Source: Zeimonas sp044507525 (GTDB lineage: Bacteria > Pseudomonadota > Gammaproteobacteria > Burkholderiales > Burkholderiaceae_E). Taken from it: a stretch of 64,000 nt of DNA. The position numbers and the translations under genes were made by a program. A model generated the notes under the pieces. It had not been told where the DNA came from, made no database searches, and saw only the letters and a program-made list of their open reading frames with translations. Positions 9,569 to 17,524 of this stretch are shown here, one piece after another. Every line of letters begins with the position of its first letter. Position 1 is the stretch's first letter. The stretch is from the NCBI GenBank assembly GCA_044507525.1, contig JBIQJM010000005.1:22305-86304 (forward strand). Reading direction: 5' to 3'.

Positions 9569-9943
9569 CGAGAAAGTTTCCTCGAACCGTTAGCCTCATT
9601 GCATCTCGAGGAACACCGAACCAGCAGCCCGAGAAATGCAACTCCGCGAGCCGGATGGACCGGTCCGTTTTTCGACTTTGCCACAAACGCTCACGTATGC
9701 ACAGACAACTTCGCAGCGGACTGCGGAGCTTTGGACAGGCATGAACAGGAAAGGCGCCATCGCGAAATCGGCGCAGCAAACGGCTTGCCCGGATCGACAG
9801 GAGAACGGGGAAGGGAGAAGGGGTCCGCTTCGAAAAACAGATGCAATCCATGAAAAAAAGAGGTACTGTACGGAAATACAGCATCGGGTAGCGAGGCGGC
9901 CGGCATCCGGCCCTTCTCCCTTCCCCCTTCCCTTCTCGAAAAA
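9569..9943. other. 375-base intergenic region between the RRM gene and lexA
   Basis: No gene is seen. The region holds the long 5' leader of the RRM gene on the minus strand and the lexA promoter with its SOS box on the plus strand. It also holds two 16-base inverted purine/pyrimidine tracts, GGGGAAGGGAGAAGGG at 9807-9822 and its exact complement at 9911-9926, which flank the SOS box. It is less GC-rich around 9840-9890 than its surroundings. Confidence 0.7.
9864..9883 (+). promoter_or_regulatory. SOS box (LexA operator) of lexA-imuA-imuB
   Basis: TACTGTACGGAAATACAGCA contains CTGT-N8-ACAG, the exact core of the proteobacterial LexA operator (CTGT at 9866-9869, ACAG at 9878-9881). It is 60 bases before the lexA ATG. 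It implies that LexA represses its own operon and that DNA damage induces it. Confidence 0.9.
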
Positions 9944-10585
9944 ATGCGCGACCTCACCCCCCGCCAACAGCAGATCCTCTCGCTGATCCGCCAGCACATC
10001 GCCGACACCGGTTTTCCGCCCACGCGCGCCGAGATCGCCGCGCAACTCGGATTCCGCTCGGCCAATGCTGCCGAAGAGCATCTGAAGGCGCTCGCGCGCA
10101 AGGGAGTCATCGAGCTCACGGCGGGTGCTTCGCGCGGCATCCGCCTGAAGCGGTTGGCCGAGGCGCCGAACGAGCATCCGACTGCGGTGCAGGTCGTCTC
10201 GAGCCTGCCGCTCATCGGCCGTGTCGCCGCCGGCAGCCCCATTCTCGCGCAGGAACACGTCGAAGCCAGCTACGCGATCGACCCGAACCTGTTCTCCGCA
10301 ACGCCCGATTACCTGCTGCGCGTACGCGGCATGAGCATGCGCGACGCCGGCATCCTCGATGGCGATCTGCTCGCGGTACGTCAGGCCCATGAAGCGCGCA
10401 ACGGACAGGTCGTCGTTGCGCGCGTCGGCGACGAGGTCACCGTCAAGCGCTGGCGGCGGCGCGGCAACACGGTCGAACTGCTGCCCGAGAATCCCGACTT
10501 CGCACCCATCGTCGTCGATGCGCGCACCGACTCCTTCTCGATCGAAGGCATCGGCGTCGGCCTGCTGCGCGGCGGCAAGCTGTGA
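9944..10585 (+). CDS. lexA: LexA repressor
   Basis: LexA represses SOS genes and cleaves itself when RecA is activated by DNA damage. The 213-residue protein has the winged-helix DNA-binding domain (residues 1-68, with PPTRAEIA and the GFRSANAAEEHL recognition region). It also has the Ala96-Gly97 cleavage site and the Ser131/Lys168 catalytic pair in GMSMRD and VTVKRW. No good ribosome site precedes the ATG, but the domain boundaries fit this start. It heads an operon with imuA and imuB, and the TGA stop is ten bases before imuA. This is a full-length functional-looking LexA, not a degenerate copy. Confidence 0.95.
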   Translation: MRDLTPRQQQILSLIRQHIADTGFPPTRAEIAAQLGFRSANAAEEHLKALARKGVIELTAGASRGIRLKRLAEAPNEHPTAVQVVSSLPLIGRVAAGSPILAQEHVEASYAIDPNLFSATPDYLLRVRGMSMRDAGILDGDLLAVRQAHEARNGQVVVARVGDEVTVKRWRRRGNTVELLPENPDFAPIVVDARTDSFSIEGIGVGLLRGGKL

Positions 10586-10595
10586 GGACGGGACG

Positions 10596-11387
10596 ATGTC
10601 CTCCTCCCCGTTGCCCGGCACGGTCTGGCGCGCCAGCCGAATCGGCCACGCAGCCGTACTGGCCTTCTCGAGCGGCTTCGCCGCGCTCGATGCGGAATTG
10701 CCCGGCGCCGGCTGGCCTGCCGGGATGCTCACGGAGCTGATCAGCCGGGAATCGGGCATCGGCGAGCTGCGCCTGCTGGTTCCGCTGCTGCGCCGGCTCA
10801 CCCGCGAGCGTCGTTTCGTCGTCGTGCTGGGCCCGCCGCAGACTCCCTACGCCCCGGCCCTGGCGGGCTACGGCATCGATCTGGACTACCTGCTCATCGT
10901 CCAGGCCACGCACGCAGCCGATCGCCTGTGGGCCGTCGAGCAGACGCTGAAGAGCAGCGGTTTCGGCGCCCTGCTCGCCTGGCTGCCGCAGCCGCGCACG
11001 CGCCCCGAGCATCTGCGCCGCATGCAGCTCGCCGCGCACGGCACGCAGGGTCCGGCGTTCCTCTTTCGCCCGCTCGAGGCGCAGTTCGATTCCTCCCCGG
11101 CGCCGTTGCGCCTGCTTCTGCTGCCGCGCCCCGAGCAGCGCCTGTCGGTGCAGATCCTCAAGCGGCGCGGACCGGTCATCGCCGATCCCCTCCTCGTCGA
11201 CCTGCCCCGGCCGCTGTCGTCGATCCGCTTGCGTTCCCGCATTTCACCCGAAGCGGCATCGGCCGTGCCGATGCAAACGATCCACGGCGGAGCCCGAATG
11301 CCCCCCGACCCGGCGGCCGAGTCTTCGGCGCAGGAAACGCCGCGTTCCCGTTCTTCCGATCCGGCGGCGCTGCGCGAGACCCGGTGA
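10596..11387 (+). CDS. imuA: ImuA, RecA/SulA-like translesion accessory protein
   Basis: This 263-residue member of the ImuA/SulA-like family works with ImuB and DnaE2 in damage-induced mutagenic DNA synthesis. The N-terminal 190 residues resemble a RecA-like fold (FSSGFAALDAELPGAGWPAGMLTEL near residue 24). There is no intact Walker A lysine motif, as is usual for ImuA. The last 60 residues are low-complexity and serine/proline-rich. GAGGACGGG precedes the ATG. imuB starts 7 bases after the stop. Confidence 0.88.
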   Translation: MSSSPLPGTVWRASRIGHAAVLAFSSGFAALDAELPGAGWPAGMLTELISRESGIGELRLLVPLLRRLTRERRFVVVLGPPQTPYAPALAGYGIDLDYLLIVQATHAADRLWAVEQTLKSSGFGALLAWLPQPRTRPEHLRRMQLAAHGTQGPAFLFRPLEAQFDSSPAPLRLLLLPRPEQRLSVQILKRRGPVIADPLLVDLPRPLSSIRLRSRISPEAASAVPMQTIHGGARMPPDPAAESSAQETPRSRSSDPAALRETR

Positions 11388-11394
11388 GGCACGC

Positions 11395-12897
11395 GTGTGG
11401 TGGCTGGGGCTGTTTTTCGAACGGCTGTCGCTCGACGTCGTCGAACGCGGTACGGCGGTCTCCGCGGCGTCGCTCGCGTTGTGCGACCGGCACTGCGTGC
11501 TCGACGCGAACGACGTCGCCCGCGCGCAGGGCATCGCCCCGGGAATGAAGCGAGCCGCCGCGCAGGCGCTCGTGCCCACGCTGCAGTTGCTCGAACGCGA
11601 TCCCGGCGAGGAGCGGCGGGCGCTCGAATCGGTCGCCGCCTGGCTGCAGCAGTTCACGCCGTCGGTGAGCGTGCAGTCCGACCTCGCCATCGACGCATTC
11701 GACGACGCGCCCTCGCCCTGCGGCCTGCTCGCCGAAGTGGCACCGAGCCTGCGCTATTTCGGCGGTTTCCGCGCGTTGCTCGCCCGTGTGCGCGCAGGCC
11801 TGCAGTCGCTCGGCTATCGAGTGCGCATCGGCGCAGCGCCCACGGCGAGCGCGGCCTGGCTGTTCGCACGGCATCGCGACGCCGTCTTCGCCTCCGAAAC
11901 GCGGCTCGAGGAGTGCGTCGGCGCACTGCCCGCGCACCTGCTGGCGCGCACCCGCAGGCAGCGCGAATTGCTCGATTCGATCGACGTGCGCCACGTGCGC
12001 GACCTGCTCGCGCTGCCGCGCCCCGCTGTCGCGCGCCGCCTGGGCGGCACGCTGCTCGACGAGATCGATCGTGCGCTCGGCCGCCTGCCCGAGCCGAGAG
12101 CCTGGTTCGAAACGCCTGCGGTATTCGACCTGCGCATCGAGTTGCTCGCGCACGTCGAGCATGCCGAAGCGCTGGTGTTCGCCGCTCGTCGCCTGCTCGA
12201 CCCCATGACCGGCTGGCTCGCCGCCCGCCACGGCGCGATCCGCGCATTCACGCTGCATGCCGAACACGACGAGCACGACGACACGCGCCTCGAGATCCGG
12301 CTGGCCGACCCGACGCGCGATGCGCAACGGCTGCTTTCGCTGCTGCGCGAGAGGCTCTCCGTCACGCGCCTGCCCGAGGCGGTCTACGCATTGCGGCTGC
12401 GCTGCGAGGACATCGTCGCGCTGCCCGACACCAGCGGCGAACTGTTCCCCACGCCGGGGGCCGCGCACGAGAACCTGCGCCGCCTGGTCGAGCGCTTGCA
12501 GGCCCGTCTCGGACCGGGACACGTCCAACGCCTGCGGCTTGCCGCCGACCATCGGCCGGAGGCCGCATACCGGTTCGAAACGGTGGACGCCCCGGCGCTC
12601 GCGGCGAATCGCGCCGGCGAGCCTGCATCGCTGCCGGTCGCGTCGCTGCCTCGACCCTTGTGGCTGTTCGATCGACCGATCGCGCTGGCCGAGCGCAACA
12701 ACCGCCCGTGGTGGCGCTCGGCGTTACGGTTGCTGGCCGGGCCCGAACGGATCGAAGGCGGCTGGTGGGACGGTCCCCTGATGCAGCGCGACTACTTCAT
12801 CGCCGAAGACGACACCCACGCGCTGTACTGGATCTACCGGGAGCGGCTGGCGACCGACGCCCGCCGTGCGTGGTTCGTGCATGGGAGATTCGGGTGA
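11395..12897 (+). CDS. imuB: ImuB, inactive Y-family polymerase-like hub of the mutasome
   Basis: ImuB is a Y-family DNA polymerase homologue that lacks catalytic residues and bridges DnaE2, ImuA and the beta clamp. The 500 residues have the palm-fingers region at the N terminus, but it reads WWLGLFFERLSLDVVER where active Y-family enzymes have the metal-binding DxD-type motif. The little-finger region and a C-terminal tail follow. The start is GTG at 11395. In most relatives dnaE2 follows directly; here the next gene is an unrelated converging one and dnaE2 lies 26 kb away. Confidence 0.9.
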   Translation: MWWLGLFFERLSLDVVERGTAVSAASLALCDRHCVLDANDVARAQGIAPGMKRAAAQALVPTLQLLERDPGEERRALESVAAWLQQFTPSVSVQSDLAIDAFDDAPSPCGLLAEVAPSLRYFGGFRALLARVRAGLQSLGYRVRIGAAPTASAAWLFARHRDAVFASETRLEECVGALPAHLLARTRRQRELLDSIDVRHVRDLLALPRPAVARRLGGTLLDEIDRALGRLPEPRAWFETPAVFDLRIELLAHVEHAEALVFAARRLLDPMTGWLAARHGAIRAFTLHAEHDEHDDTRLEIRLADPTRDAQRLLSLLRERLSVTRLPEAVYALRLRCEDIVALPDTSGELFPTPGAAHENLRRLVERLQARLGPGHVQRLRLAADHRPEAAYRFETVDAPALAANRAGEPASLPVASLPRPLWLFDRPIALAERNNRPWWRSALRLLAGPERIEGGWWDGPLMQRDYFIAEDDTHALYWIYRERLATDARRAWFVHGRFG

Positions 12898-12913
12898 AGG
12901 ACGGATCCTTCCT

Positions 12914-13300
12914 TCAGATCGACTGCCCCGGGAAATTGCGTTCGCGCTTCTCGGCGATCGCCTGGCAATCGATGCAGCGGTGCGCGAGCGGGGCGGCCTC
13001 GAGTCGCTCGAAGGGGATCTCGACGCCGCAATCGGTACACACTCCGTAGGTGCCTTCCTCGACGCGCCGCAGCGACGAGCGAAGCGCCCGCCATTCGTCG
13101 ACGTCGCGCATCGCTTCCGAGAGATCGACCTCGCTCTCGGTGAGGATCGAACTGAGGTCGCCGGCATCGCCGACGCCGTCGAAGCCGGCGAAACCCTCGG
13201 CGCTCTCGCCCAGCTTGCGTGCGATGTCTTCTTCGAGCACGGCGAGGCGACTGCGGATCTGCGCGACGATCTGAGCGAGCTGGTCTTCGGACAAGGGCAT
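12914..13300 (-). CDS. DksA/TraR-family C4 zinc-finger protein
   Basis: This 128-residue protein has a helical N-terminal half rich in D, E and L (coiled-coil-like) and a C4 zinc finger with Cys88-x2-Cys91 and Cys109-x2-Cys112 (VCTDC, RCIDC). This is the DksA/TraR layout, in which the protein binds the RNA polymerase secondary channel and can modulate ppGpp-linked transcription. It is shorter than housekeeping DksA (about 150 residues) and is likely a paralogue. The ATG at 13300 is chosen over a longer upstream frame because the family similarity begins at MPLSEDQ. It converges on imuB with a 16-base gap. Confidence 0.82.
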   Translation of the reverse strand: MPLSEDQLAQIVAQIRSRLAVLEEDIARKLGESAEGFAGFDGVGDAGDLSSILTESEVDLSEAMRDVDEWRALRSSLRRVEEGTYGVCTDCGVEIPFERLEAAPLAHRCIDCQAIAEKRERNFPGQSI

Positions 13301-13410
13301 TCGGGTACCTCCGGACGCCGCATCGTACGTCGCAGGCGGACGTCGGCGTTGATCGACGTCAATCGCTGCACTCGGCGTGCCCGCCCGGCGAGCCGACCGT
13401 GCACGGAACC

Positions 13411-13432
13411 CTCCGGCGACGCGACGCCGGAG
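13411..13432 (-). terminator. Hairpin downstream of the ugp operon
   Basis: CTCCGGCG (13411-13418) and CGCCGGAG (13425-13432) form a perfect 8-bp stem with a 6-base loop. It lies about 80 bases past the ugpQ stop in the 213-base gap before the zinc-finger gene. No T-run follows, so this is a weak call. Confidence 0.3.
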
Positions 13433-13513
13433 CGGTCGGGGATCCGCGGCGCCGCGACGCGGCTCCGAAGCGCGCCGCCGCCGCATCGCGGACGGTACTC
13501 TCGACGACCCTCC

Positions 13514-14299
13514 CTAGCGCCGGCGGTGCGGCGGGATACGGTCGACGGCGTCGGTGATCAGCACGTCGAGCCCCGCATCGAAGAGTTCGTCGGCGCGCTT
13601 GCCGTCGTTCACCGTGTACGCCAGCACGCGCAGCGAAGCACGATGCGCCTGCTCGATGTGCGCCCGCACCAGCGTCGCGTGCTGCGCATCGAGCGCCACG
13701 CAGCCGAGCGCCGTGCAGCGATCGAGCCAGTCTTCGGGCAGCTCGCCGAAGAGCAGCGCGCGCGGCAGCTCGGGCGCGACTTCCCGCGCGGCGGCCAGCG
13801 CCACGGCCGAGAACGACGACAGCAGCGGCGGCACGGCCGCTTCTCGCCATGCCTCGCGCGCATCGAGCGCGATCGACGCGCCCGTCTCGCGCTCGCGCCC
13901 CGGCGACGGCTTGATCTCGATGTTGAGCATCGCGTCGTTGTCGAGAATCCAGTGCGCGACGCGATCGAGCGTGGGAATGCCTTCGCCGGCGTATTCGGCC
14001 GAGTGCCAGCGCCCGGCGTCGAGCCGTGCGAGCGCCGCGAACGGATGGGCGTCGACGCGGCCGTGCCCGTCGGTGGTGCGCTCGAGCGTCGCGTCGTGCA
14101 TCAGCAGCGCGACGCCGTCGCCCGAGAGCTTGGCGTCGATCTCGAACATCCGGTAGCCGAACGAACGCCCGACGCGCAACGCCGCCAGCGTGTTCTCGGG
14201 CGCCCGGCGGCCGGCGCCGCGGTGCGCGACGAAGGCCGGATACGGCCAGTCGGAGAACGAGACCCGGGGCTTCGTCCCCATGTCGCGCCGCGCGCTCAA
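13514..14299 (-). CDS. ugpQ: Glycerophosphodiester phosphodiesterase
   Basis: UgpQ hydrolyses glycerophosphodiesters to glycerol-3-phosphate and an alcohol. The protein has a GDPD TIM barrel with VAHRGAGRRAPENT near residue 24 (catalytic His and Arg), FEIDAKLSGDG with the metal-binding Glu/Asp, and LMHDATLERTT with the second catalytic His. It is about 260 residues. A TTG at 14299 has a strong GGGGAG site eight bases upstream and is chosen here. An ATG six codons later (14281) is the alternative. It follows ugpE directly, at the place where ugpC normally lies. Confidence 0.92.
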   Translation of the reverse strand: MSARRDMGTKPRVSFSDWPYPAFVAHRGAGRRAPENTLAALRVGRSFGYRMFEIDAKLSGDGVALLMHDATLERTTDGHGRVDAHPFAALARLDAGRWHSAEYAGEGIPTLDRVAHWILDNDAMLNIEIKPSPGRERETGASIALDAREAWREAAVPPLLSSFSAVALAAAREVAPELPRALLFGELPEDWLDRCTALGCVALDAQHATLVRAHIEQAHRASLRVLAYTVNDGKRADELFDAGLDVLITDAVDRIPPHRRR

Positions 14300-14318
14300 C
14301 GCCGGATCTCCCCGCGGT

Positions 14319-15164
14319 TCACTTGTCGGACTCGACGAGGCCCTTGACGAACCACCGCTGCATCAGCACGACGATCGCCACCGGCGGCACCATCGCGAGG
14401 ATCGCGGTGGCCATCACGAGGTGCCATTCGGTGGCGGCGTCGCCGCCGGCGATCATCCGCTTGATGCCGATCACCACCGGATACATCGACTCCTGCGTGG
14501 TCACGAGCAGCGGCCACAGATACTGGTTCCAGCCGTAGACGAACTGGATGACGAACAGCGCCGCGATGCTCGTGCGCGACAGCGGCAACAGCACGTGCCA
14601 GAAGAAGCGCATCGGCCCGGCGCCGTCGATCTTCGCCGCCTCGGCGAGCTCCTCCGGCACCGTCATGAAGAACTGCCGGAACAGGAACGTGGCGGTGGCC
14701 GAAGCAATCAGGGGCAGCGTCAGCCCCGCGTAGGTGTCGATCAGGCGCAGCTCGGCCATCACCTGGTAGGTCGGCATGATGCGCACCTCGACCGGCAGCA
14801 TCAGCGTGACGAAGATCAGCCAGAAGGCCGTGCGCCGGAACGGAAAGCGGAAATAGATCAGCGCGAAGGCCGAGAGCAGCGAGATCGCGATCTTCCCGAT
14901 CGCGATCGTCAGCGCCATGACGAGGCTGGTGCTCATCATCCGCGCCACCGGCGCGGTGGTGTTTCCCGCGCCCGATGCGAGCACCTCGGCGTAGTTGCTC
15001 AGGAACTGCGTGCCGGGCAGCAGCGACATCGGCACGGCCTGCACCTCGTCGAGCGTCTTCGTCGACGCAACGAAGGTCACCCACACCGGAAACGCGACGA
15101 CGAGCACGCCGAGCACCAGCACCGCGTAGGTGAGGATCCGGGCGGGAAGGCTGCGTCCGGGCAT
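14319..15164 (-). CDS. ugpE: sn-glycerol-3-phosphate ABC transporter permease UgpE
   Basis: This 281-residue inner-membrane permease has six predicted membrane segments. The cytoplasmic EAA loop, which docks the ATPase, is visible as EELAEAAKIDGAGPMRFFW. It pairs with UgpA and belongs to the MalG-like carbohydrate permease family. The length equals that of E. coli UgpE. The start is ATG 15164, nine bases after ugpA. The matching ATPase UgpC is not encoded in this window. Confidence 0.93.
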   Translation of the reverse strand: MPGRSLPARILTYAVLVLGVLVVAFPVWVTFVASTKTLDEVQAVPMSLLPGTQFLSNYAEVLASGAGNTTAPVARMMSTSLVMALTIAIGKIAISLLSAFALIYFRFPFRRTAFWLIFVTLMLPVEVRIMPTYQVMAELRLIDTYAGLTLPLIASATATFLFRQFFMTVPEELAEAAKIDGAGPMRFFWHVLLPLSRTSIAALFVIQFVYGWNQYLWPLLVTTQESMYPVVIGIKRMIAGGDAATEWHLVMATAILAMVPPVAIVVLMQRWFVKGLVESDK

Positions 15165-15173
15165 CGGAAGCGC

Positions 15174-16058
15174 TCAGTAGCGCACGCGCCGCTCGACGTA
15201 GCGGAACTGCACGACGGTGAGCGTGAGCACGATGGCCATCAGGATCACCGACTGCGCCGCCGAGCCCCCGATGTCGAGGCCCCGGAAGCCGTCGTTGAAC
15301 ACCTTGTAGACGAGGATCTCGGTCGCCTTCGCCGGGCCGCCTCCGGTGGCCGCGTCGACGATGGCGAAGGTCTCGAAGAAGCAGTAGACGATGTTGATGA
15401 CGAGCAGGAAGAAGGTGGTCGGCGACAGCAGCGGGAAGATCACCGAGCGGAAGGTGCGCCACGCGCCGGCACCGTCGATCGCCGCCGCCTCGAGCAGCGA
15501 CTTCGGGATCGACTGCAGGCCGGCGAGGAAGAAGATGAAGTTGTAGCTGATCTGCTTCCAGACCGCGGCGATGATGATGAGGATCATCGCCTGCCCGCCG
15601 TCGAGCACGTGGTTCCATTCGATGCCGATGCGGCCGAGCCAGTGCGAGACGATGCCCAGCGTCGGGTTGAAGAGGAACATCCACAGCACGCCGGCGATCG
15701 CCGGCGCCACCGCATACGGGACGATCAGCAACGTGCGGAACGCGTAGGCGCCGCGGATCGCGCGGTCGGCGAAATAGGCGAGCGCGAGGCTCAGGACGAG
15801 TCCGATCACGGTGACCGCGGTCGAGAACACCGCCGTCACCTGGAACGAATACAGGTACAGCTCGTCGGCCAGCAGGTACCGGAAGTTCTCCAGCCCGACG
15901 AACTCGCGGCTGCCGCCGAAGGCGTCCTGGATGAACACCGACTGGAGCAGCGCCTGCAGCGCCGGCCAGTAGAAGAAGACCAGGACGATCGCCAGCTGCG
16001 GAGCGAGCAGCGCGGCCGGGAGCCACCCGGCCGCGCCGAAGAGTACGCGCTTTTCCAG
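15174..16058 (-). CDS. ugpA: sn-glycerol-3-phosphate ABC transporter permease UgpA (apparent CTG start)
   Basis: This 294-residue MalF-like permease has six membrane segments and an EAA loop near residues 195-215 (LLEAAAIDGAGAWRTF). The conserved family N terminus reads on without a break through LFGAAGWLPAALLLAPQ back to a CTG at 16058. No ATG, GTG or TTG lies in frame before residue 40, which is already inside the first periplasmic region. The in-frame codon two codons upstream of the CTG is the ugpB stop. GGGAG sits nine bases before the CTG. A CTG start is therefore the simplest reading; a sequencing error is the alternative. Confidence 0.85.
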   Translation of the reverse strand: MEKRVLFGAAGWLPAALLAPQLAIVLVFFYWPALQALLQSVFIQDAFGGSREFVGLENFRYLLADELYLYSFQVTAVFSTAVTVIGLVLSLALAYFADRAIRGAYAFRTLLIVPYAVAPAIAGVLWMFLFNPTLGIVSHWLGRIGIEWNHVLDGGQAMILIIIAAVWKQISYNFIFFLAGLQSIPKSLLEAAAIDGAGAWRTFRSVIFPLLSPTTFFLLVINIVYCFFETFAIVDAATGGGPAKATEILVYKVFNDGFRGLDIGGSAAQSVILMAIVLTLTVVQFRYVERRVRY

Positions 16059-16064
16059 GGCGCC

Positions 16065-17408
16065 CTACTCCCGTGCGGTGCGCTCGAAGCGCACGAGCTG
16101 CTCGTCGCCGCGTCGCTTCATGTTCGCGAGCGCCGCCTTCGGATCCTGCTTGCCCGCGAGCATCGATTCGATCTCCTCGTGGACGATGTCGCGGATCTGC
16201 ACCATGTTGCCCAGGCGTACGCCGCGCGACTTGTCGGTGGTCTTGACGATCATCTGCTGCACGGCCACGTCGGTTCCGGGATTCTTCTCGTAGAAGCCCG
16301 ATTCCTTCGTCAGGTCGTAGGCGGCGATCGTCAGCGGCAGGTAGCCGGTGGCCTGGTGCCATTCGGCCTGGATCTCGGGCGAGGTGAGGAAGGCGAAGAA
16401 CTTCGCGATGCCCTTGTACTCGTCGGCGGACTTGCCGCTCATCACCCACAGGCTCGCGCCGCCGATGACGGTGTTCTGCGGGGCACCCTGGACGTCCGAG
16501 TAGTACGGCAGCTTCGAGATGCCGAACTCGAACTTCGCGTTGCGCTTGATGTTGCCGTAGGTGGCCGAGCTGCCGGTGAACATCGCGCACTCGCCGCTGT
16601 AGAACTTCGCGTCGCCCTCGGTGGTGCGTCCCGGGTAGACGAACAGGCCCTGCTTCGACCACTCGAGCAGGTTCGACAGGTGCCGCTCGAACAGCGGCTG
16701 GTTCACCGCGAGCCGTGCCTTCAGGCTCGCGAAGCCGTTGTTCTCGGTGGCGAACAGCGTGTTGTGCCACGCCGAGAAACTCTCCATGTGCACCCAGCTT
16801 GCCCAGCTCGAGGTGTACGGGCAGGCGGCGGCGTTCGACGCCTTGATCTTCGCGGCGGCGACGGCGAATTCGCTCCACGTCTCGGGCGCGCGTTCGATGC
16901 CCGCCTTCCGGAAGGCATCCTTGTTGTAGTAGAAGACGGTGGTCGAACTGTTGAACGGGAACGACAGCATCTCGCCCTTGCGCGTCGTGTAGTAGCCGGC
17001 GACGGCCGGGACGTACGCGGTGCGGTCGAACTTCTCGCCGGCGTCCTTCATCAGCTTCTCGACCGGCACGATCGCGCCCCGCGCGGCCATCATCGTCGCC
17101 GTGCCCACCTCGAACACCTGCACGATGTGCGGCGCATTGCCGGCACGGTAGGCCGCGATCGCCTGCGTCATCGACTCGGGATACGAGCCCTTGTACACGG
17201 CGGTGACCTTGTAGTCGGACTGGCTCTTGCTGAAGCGCTCGGCGAGGCTGTTGATGCGGTCGTTGTTCGCGCTGGTCATCGAATGCCACCACTGGATCTC
17301 GGTGACGGCGCCCGCCGACGCGCACGCGAGCGCGCCGCCCACCAGCGTCATCGCCACGACGGACCTGCGCGCCCACGCGGCAACGCCGCGACCTTGCCTT
17401 TCGTTCAT
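16065..17408 (-). CDS. ugpB: Periplasmic sn-glycerol-3-phosphate-binding protein
   Basis: This 447-residue solute-binding protein binds glycerol-3-phosphate or glycerophosphodiesters in the periplasm and delivers them to UgpAE. A Sec signal peptide (basic start, hydrophobic core, ASA-type cleavage near residue 33) is followed by EIQWWHSMTSANN, the conserved UgpB start. FPFNSSTTVFYYNKDAF and WASWVHMESFSAWHN are also family hallmarks. The ATG at 17408 has GAGGAGA upstream. It is the first gene of the ugp operon. A possible half Pho box lies about 75 bases upstream. Confidence 0.95.
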   Translation of the reverse strand: MNERQGRGVAAWARRSVVAMTLVGGALACASAGAVTEIQWWHSMTSANNDRINSLAERFSKSQSDYKVTAVYKGSYPESMTQAIAAYRAGNAPHIVQVFEVGTATMMAARGAIVPVEKLMKDAGEKFDRTAYVPAVAGYYTTRKGEMLSFPFNSSTTVFYYNKDAFRKAGIERAPETWSEFAVAAAKIKASNAAACPYTSSWASWVHMESFSAWHNTLFATENNGFASLKARLAVNQPLFERHLSNLLEWSKQGLFVYPGRTTEGDAKFYSGECAMFTGSSATYGNIKRNAKFEFGISKLPYYSDVQGAPQNTVIGGASLWVMSGKSADEYKGIAKFFAFLTSPEIQAEWHQATGYLPLTIAAYDLTKESGFYEKNPGTDVAVQQMIVKTTDKSRGVRLGNMVQIRDIVHEEIESMLAGKQDPKAALANMKRRGDEQLVRFERTARE

Positions 17409-17481
17409 TGCGATCTCCTCGATTTCGTGCCGGACCGGGTGCCGGCTTGCCGGAACGGACAGCGCATGATGCGGCGCCAAT

Positions 17482-17488
17482 GTGACAG
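17482..17488 (-). promoter_or_regulatory. Possible half Pho box upstream of ugpB
   Basis: On the minus strand this reads CTGTCAC, one perfect half of the PhoB site (CTGTCAt-N4-CTGTCAt). The other half is not conserved. ugp operons are known PhoB targets in enterobacteria. This is suggestive only. Confidence 0.25.
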
Positions 17489-17524
17489 ACCGGCAACGGC
17501 CGCGCAATACGGGGGCGTCCGGAA

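Noticed and set aside
17455..17495. A full Pho box upstream of ugpB
   Set aside because: Only one heptamer (CTGTCAC) matches; the second half at the proper 11-base spacing is not present, so it is listed only as a weak half-site.
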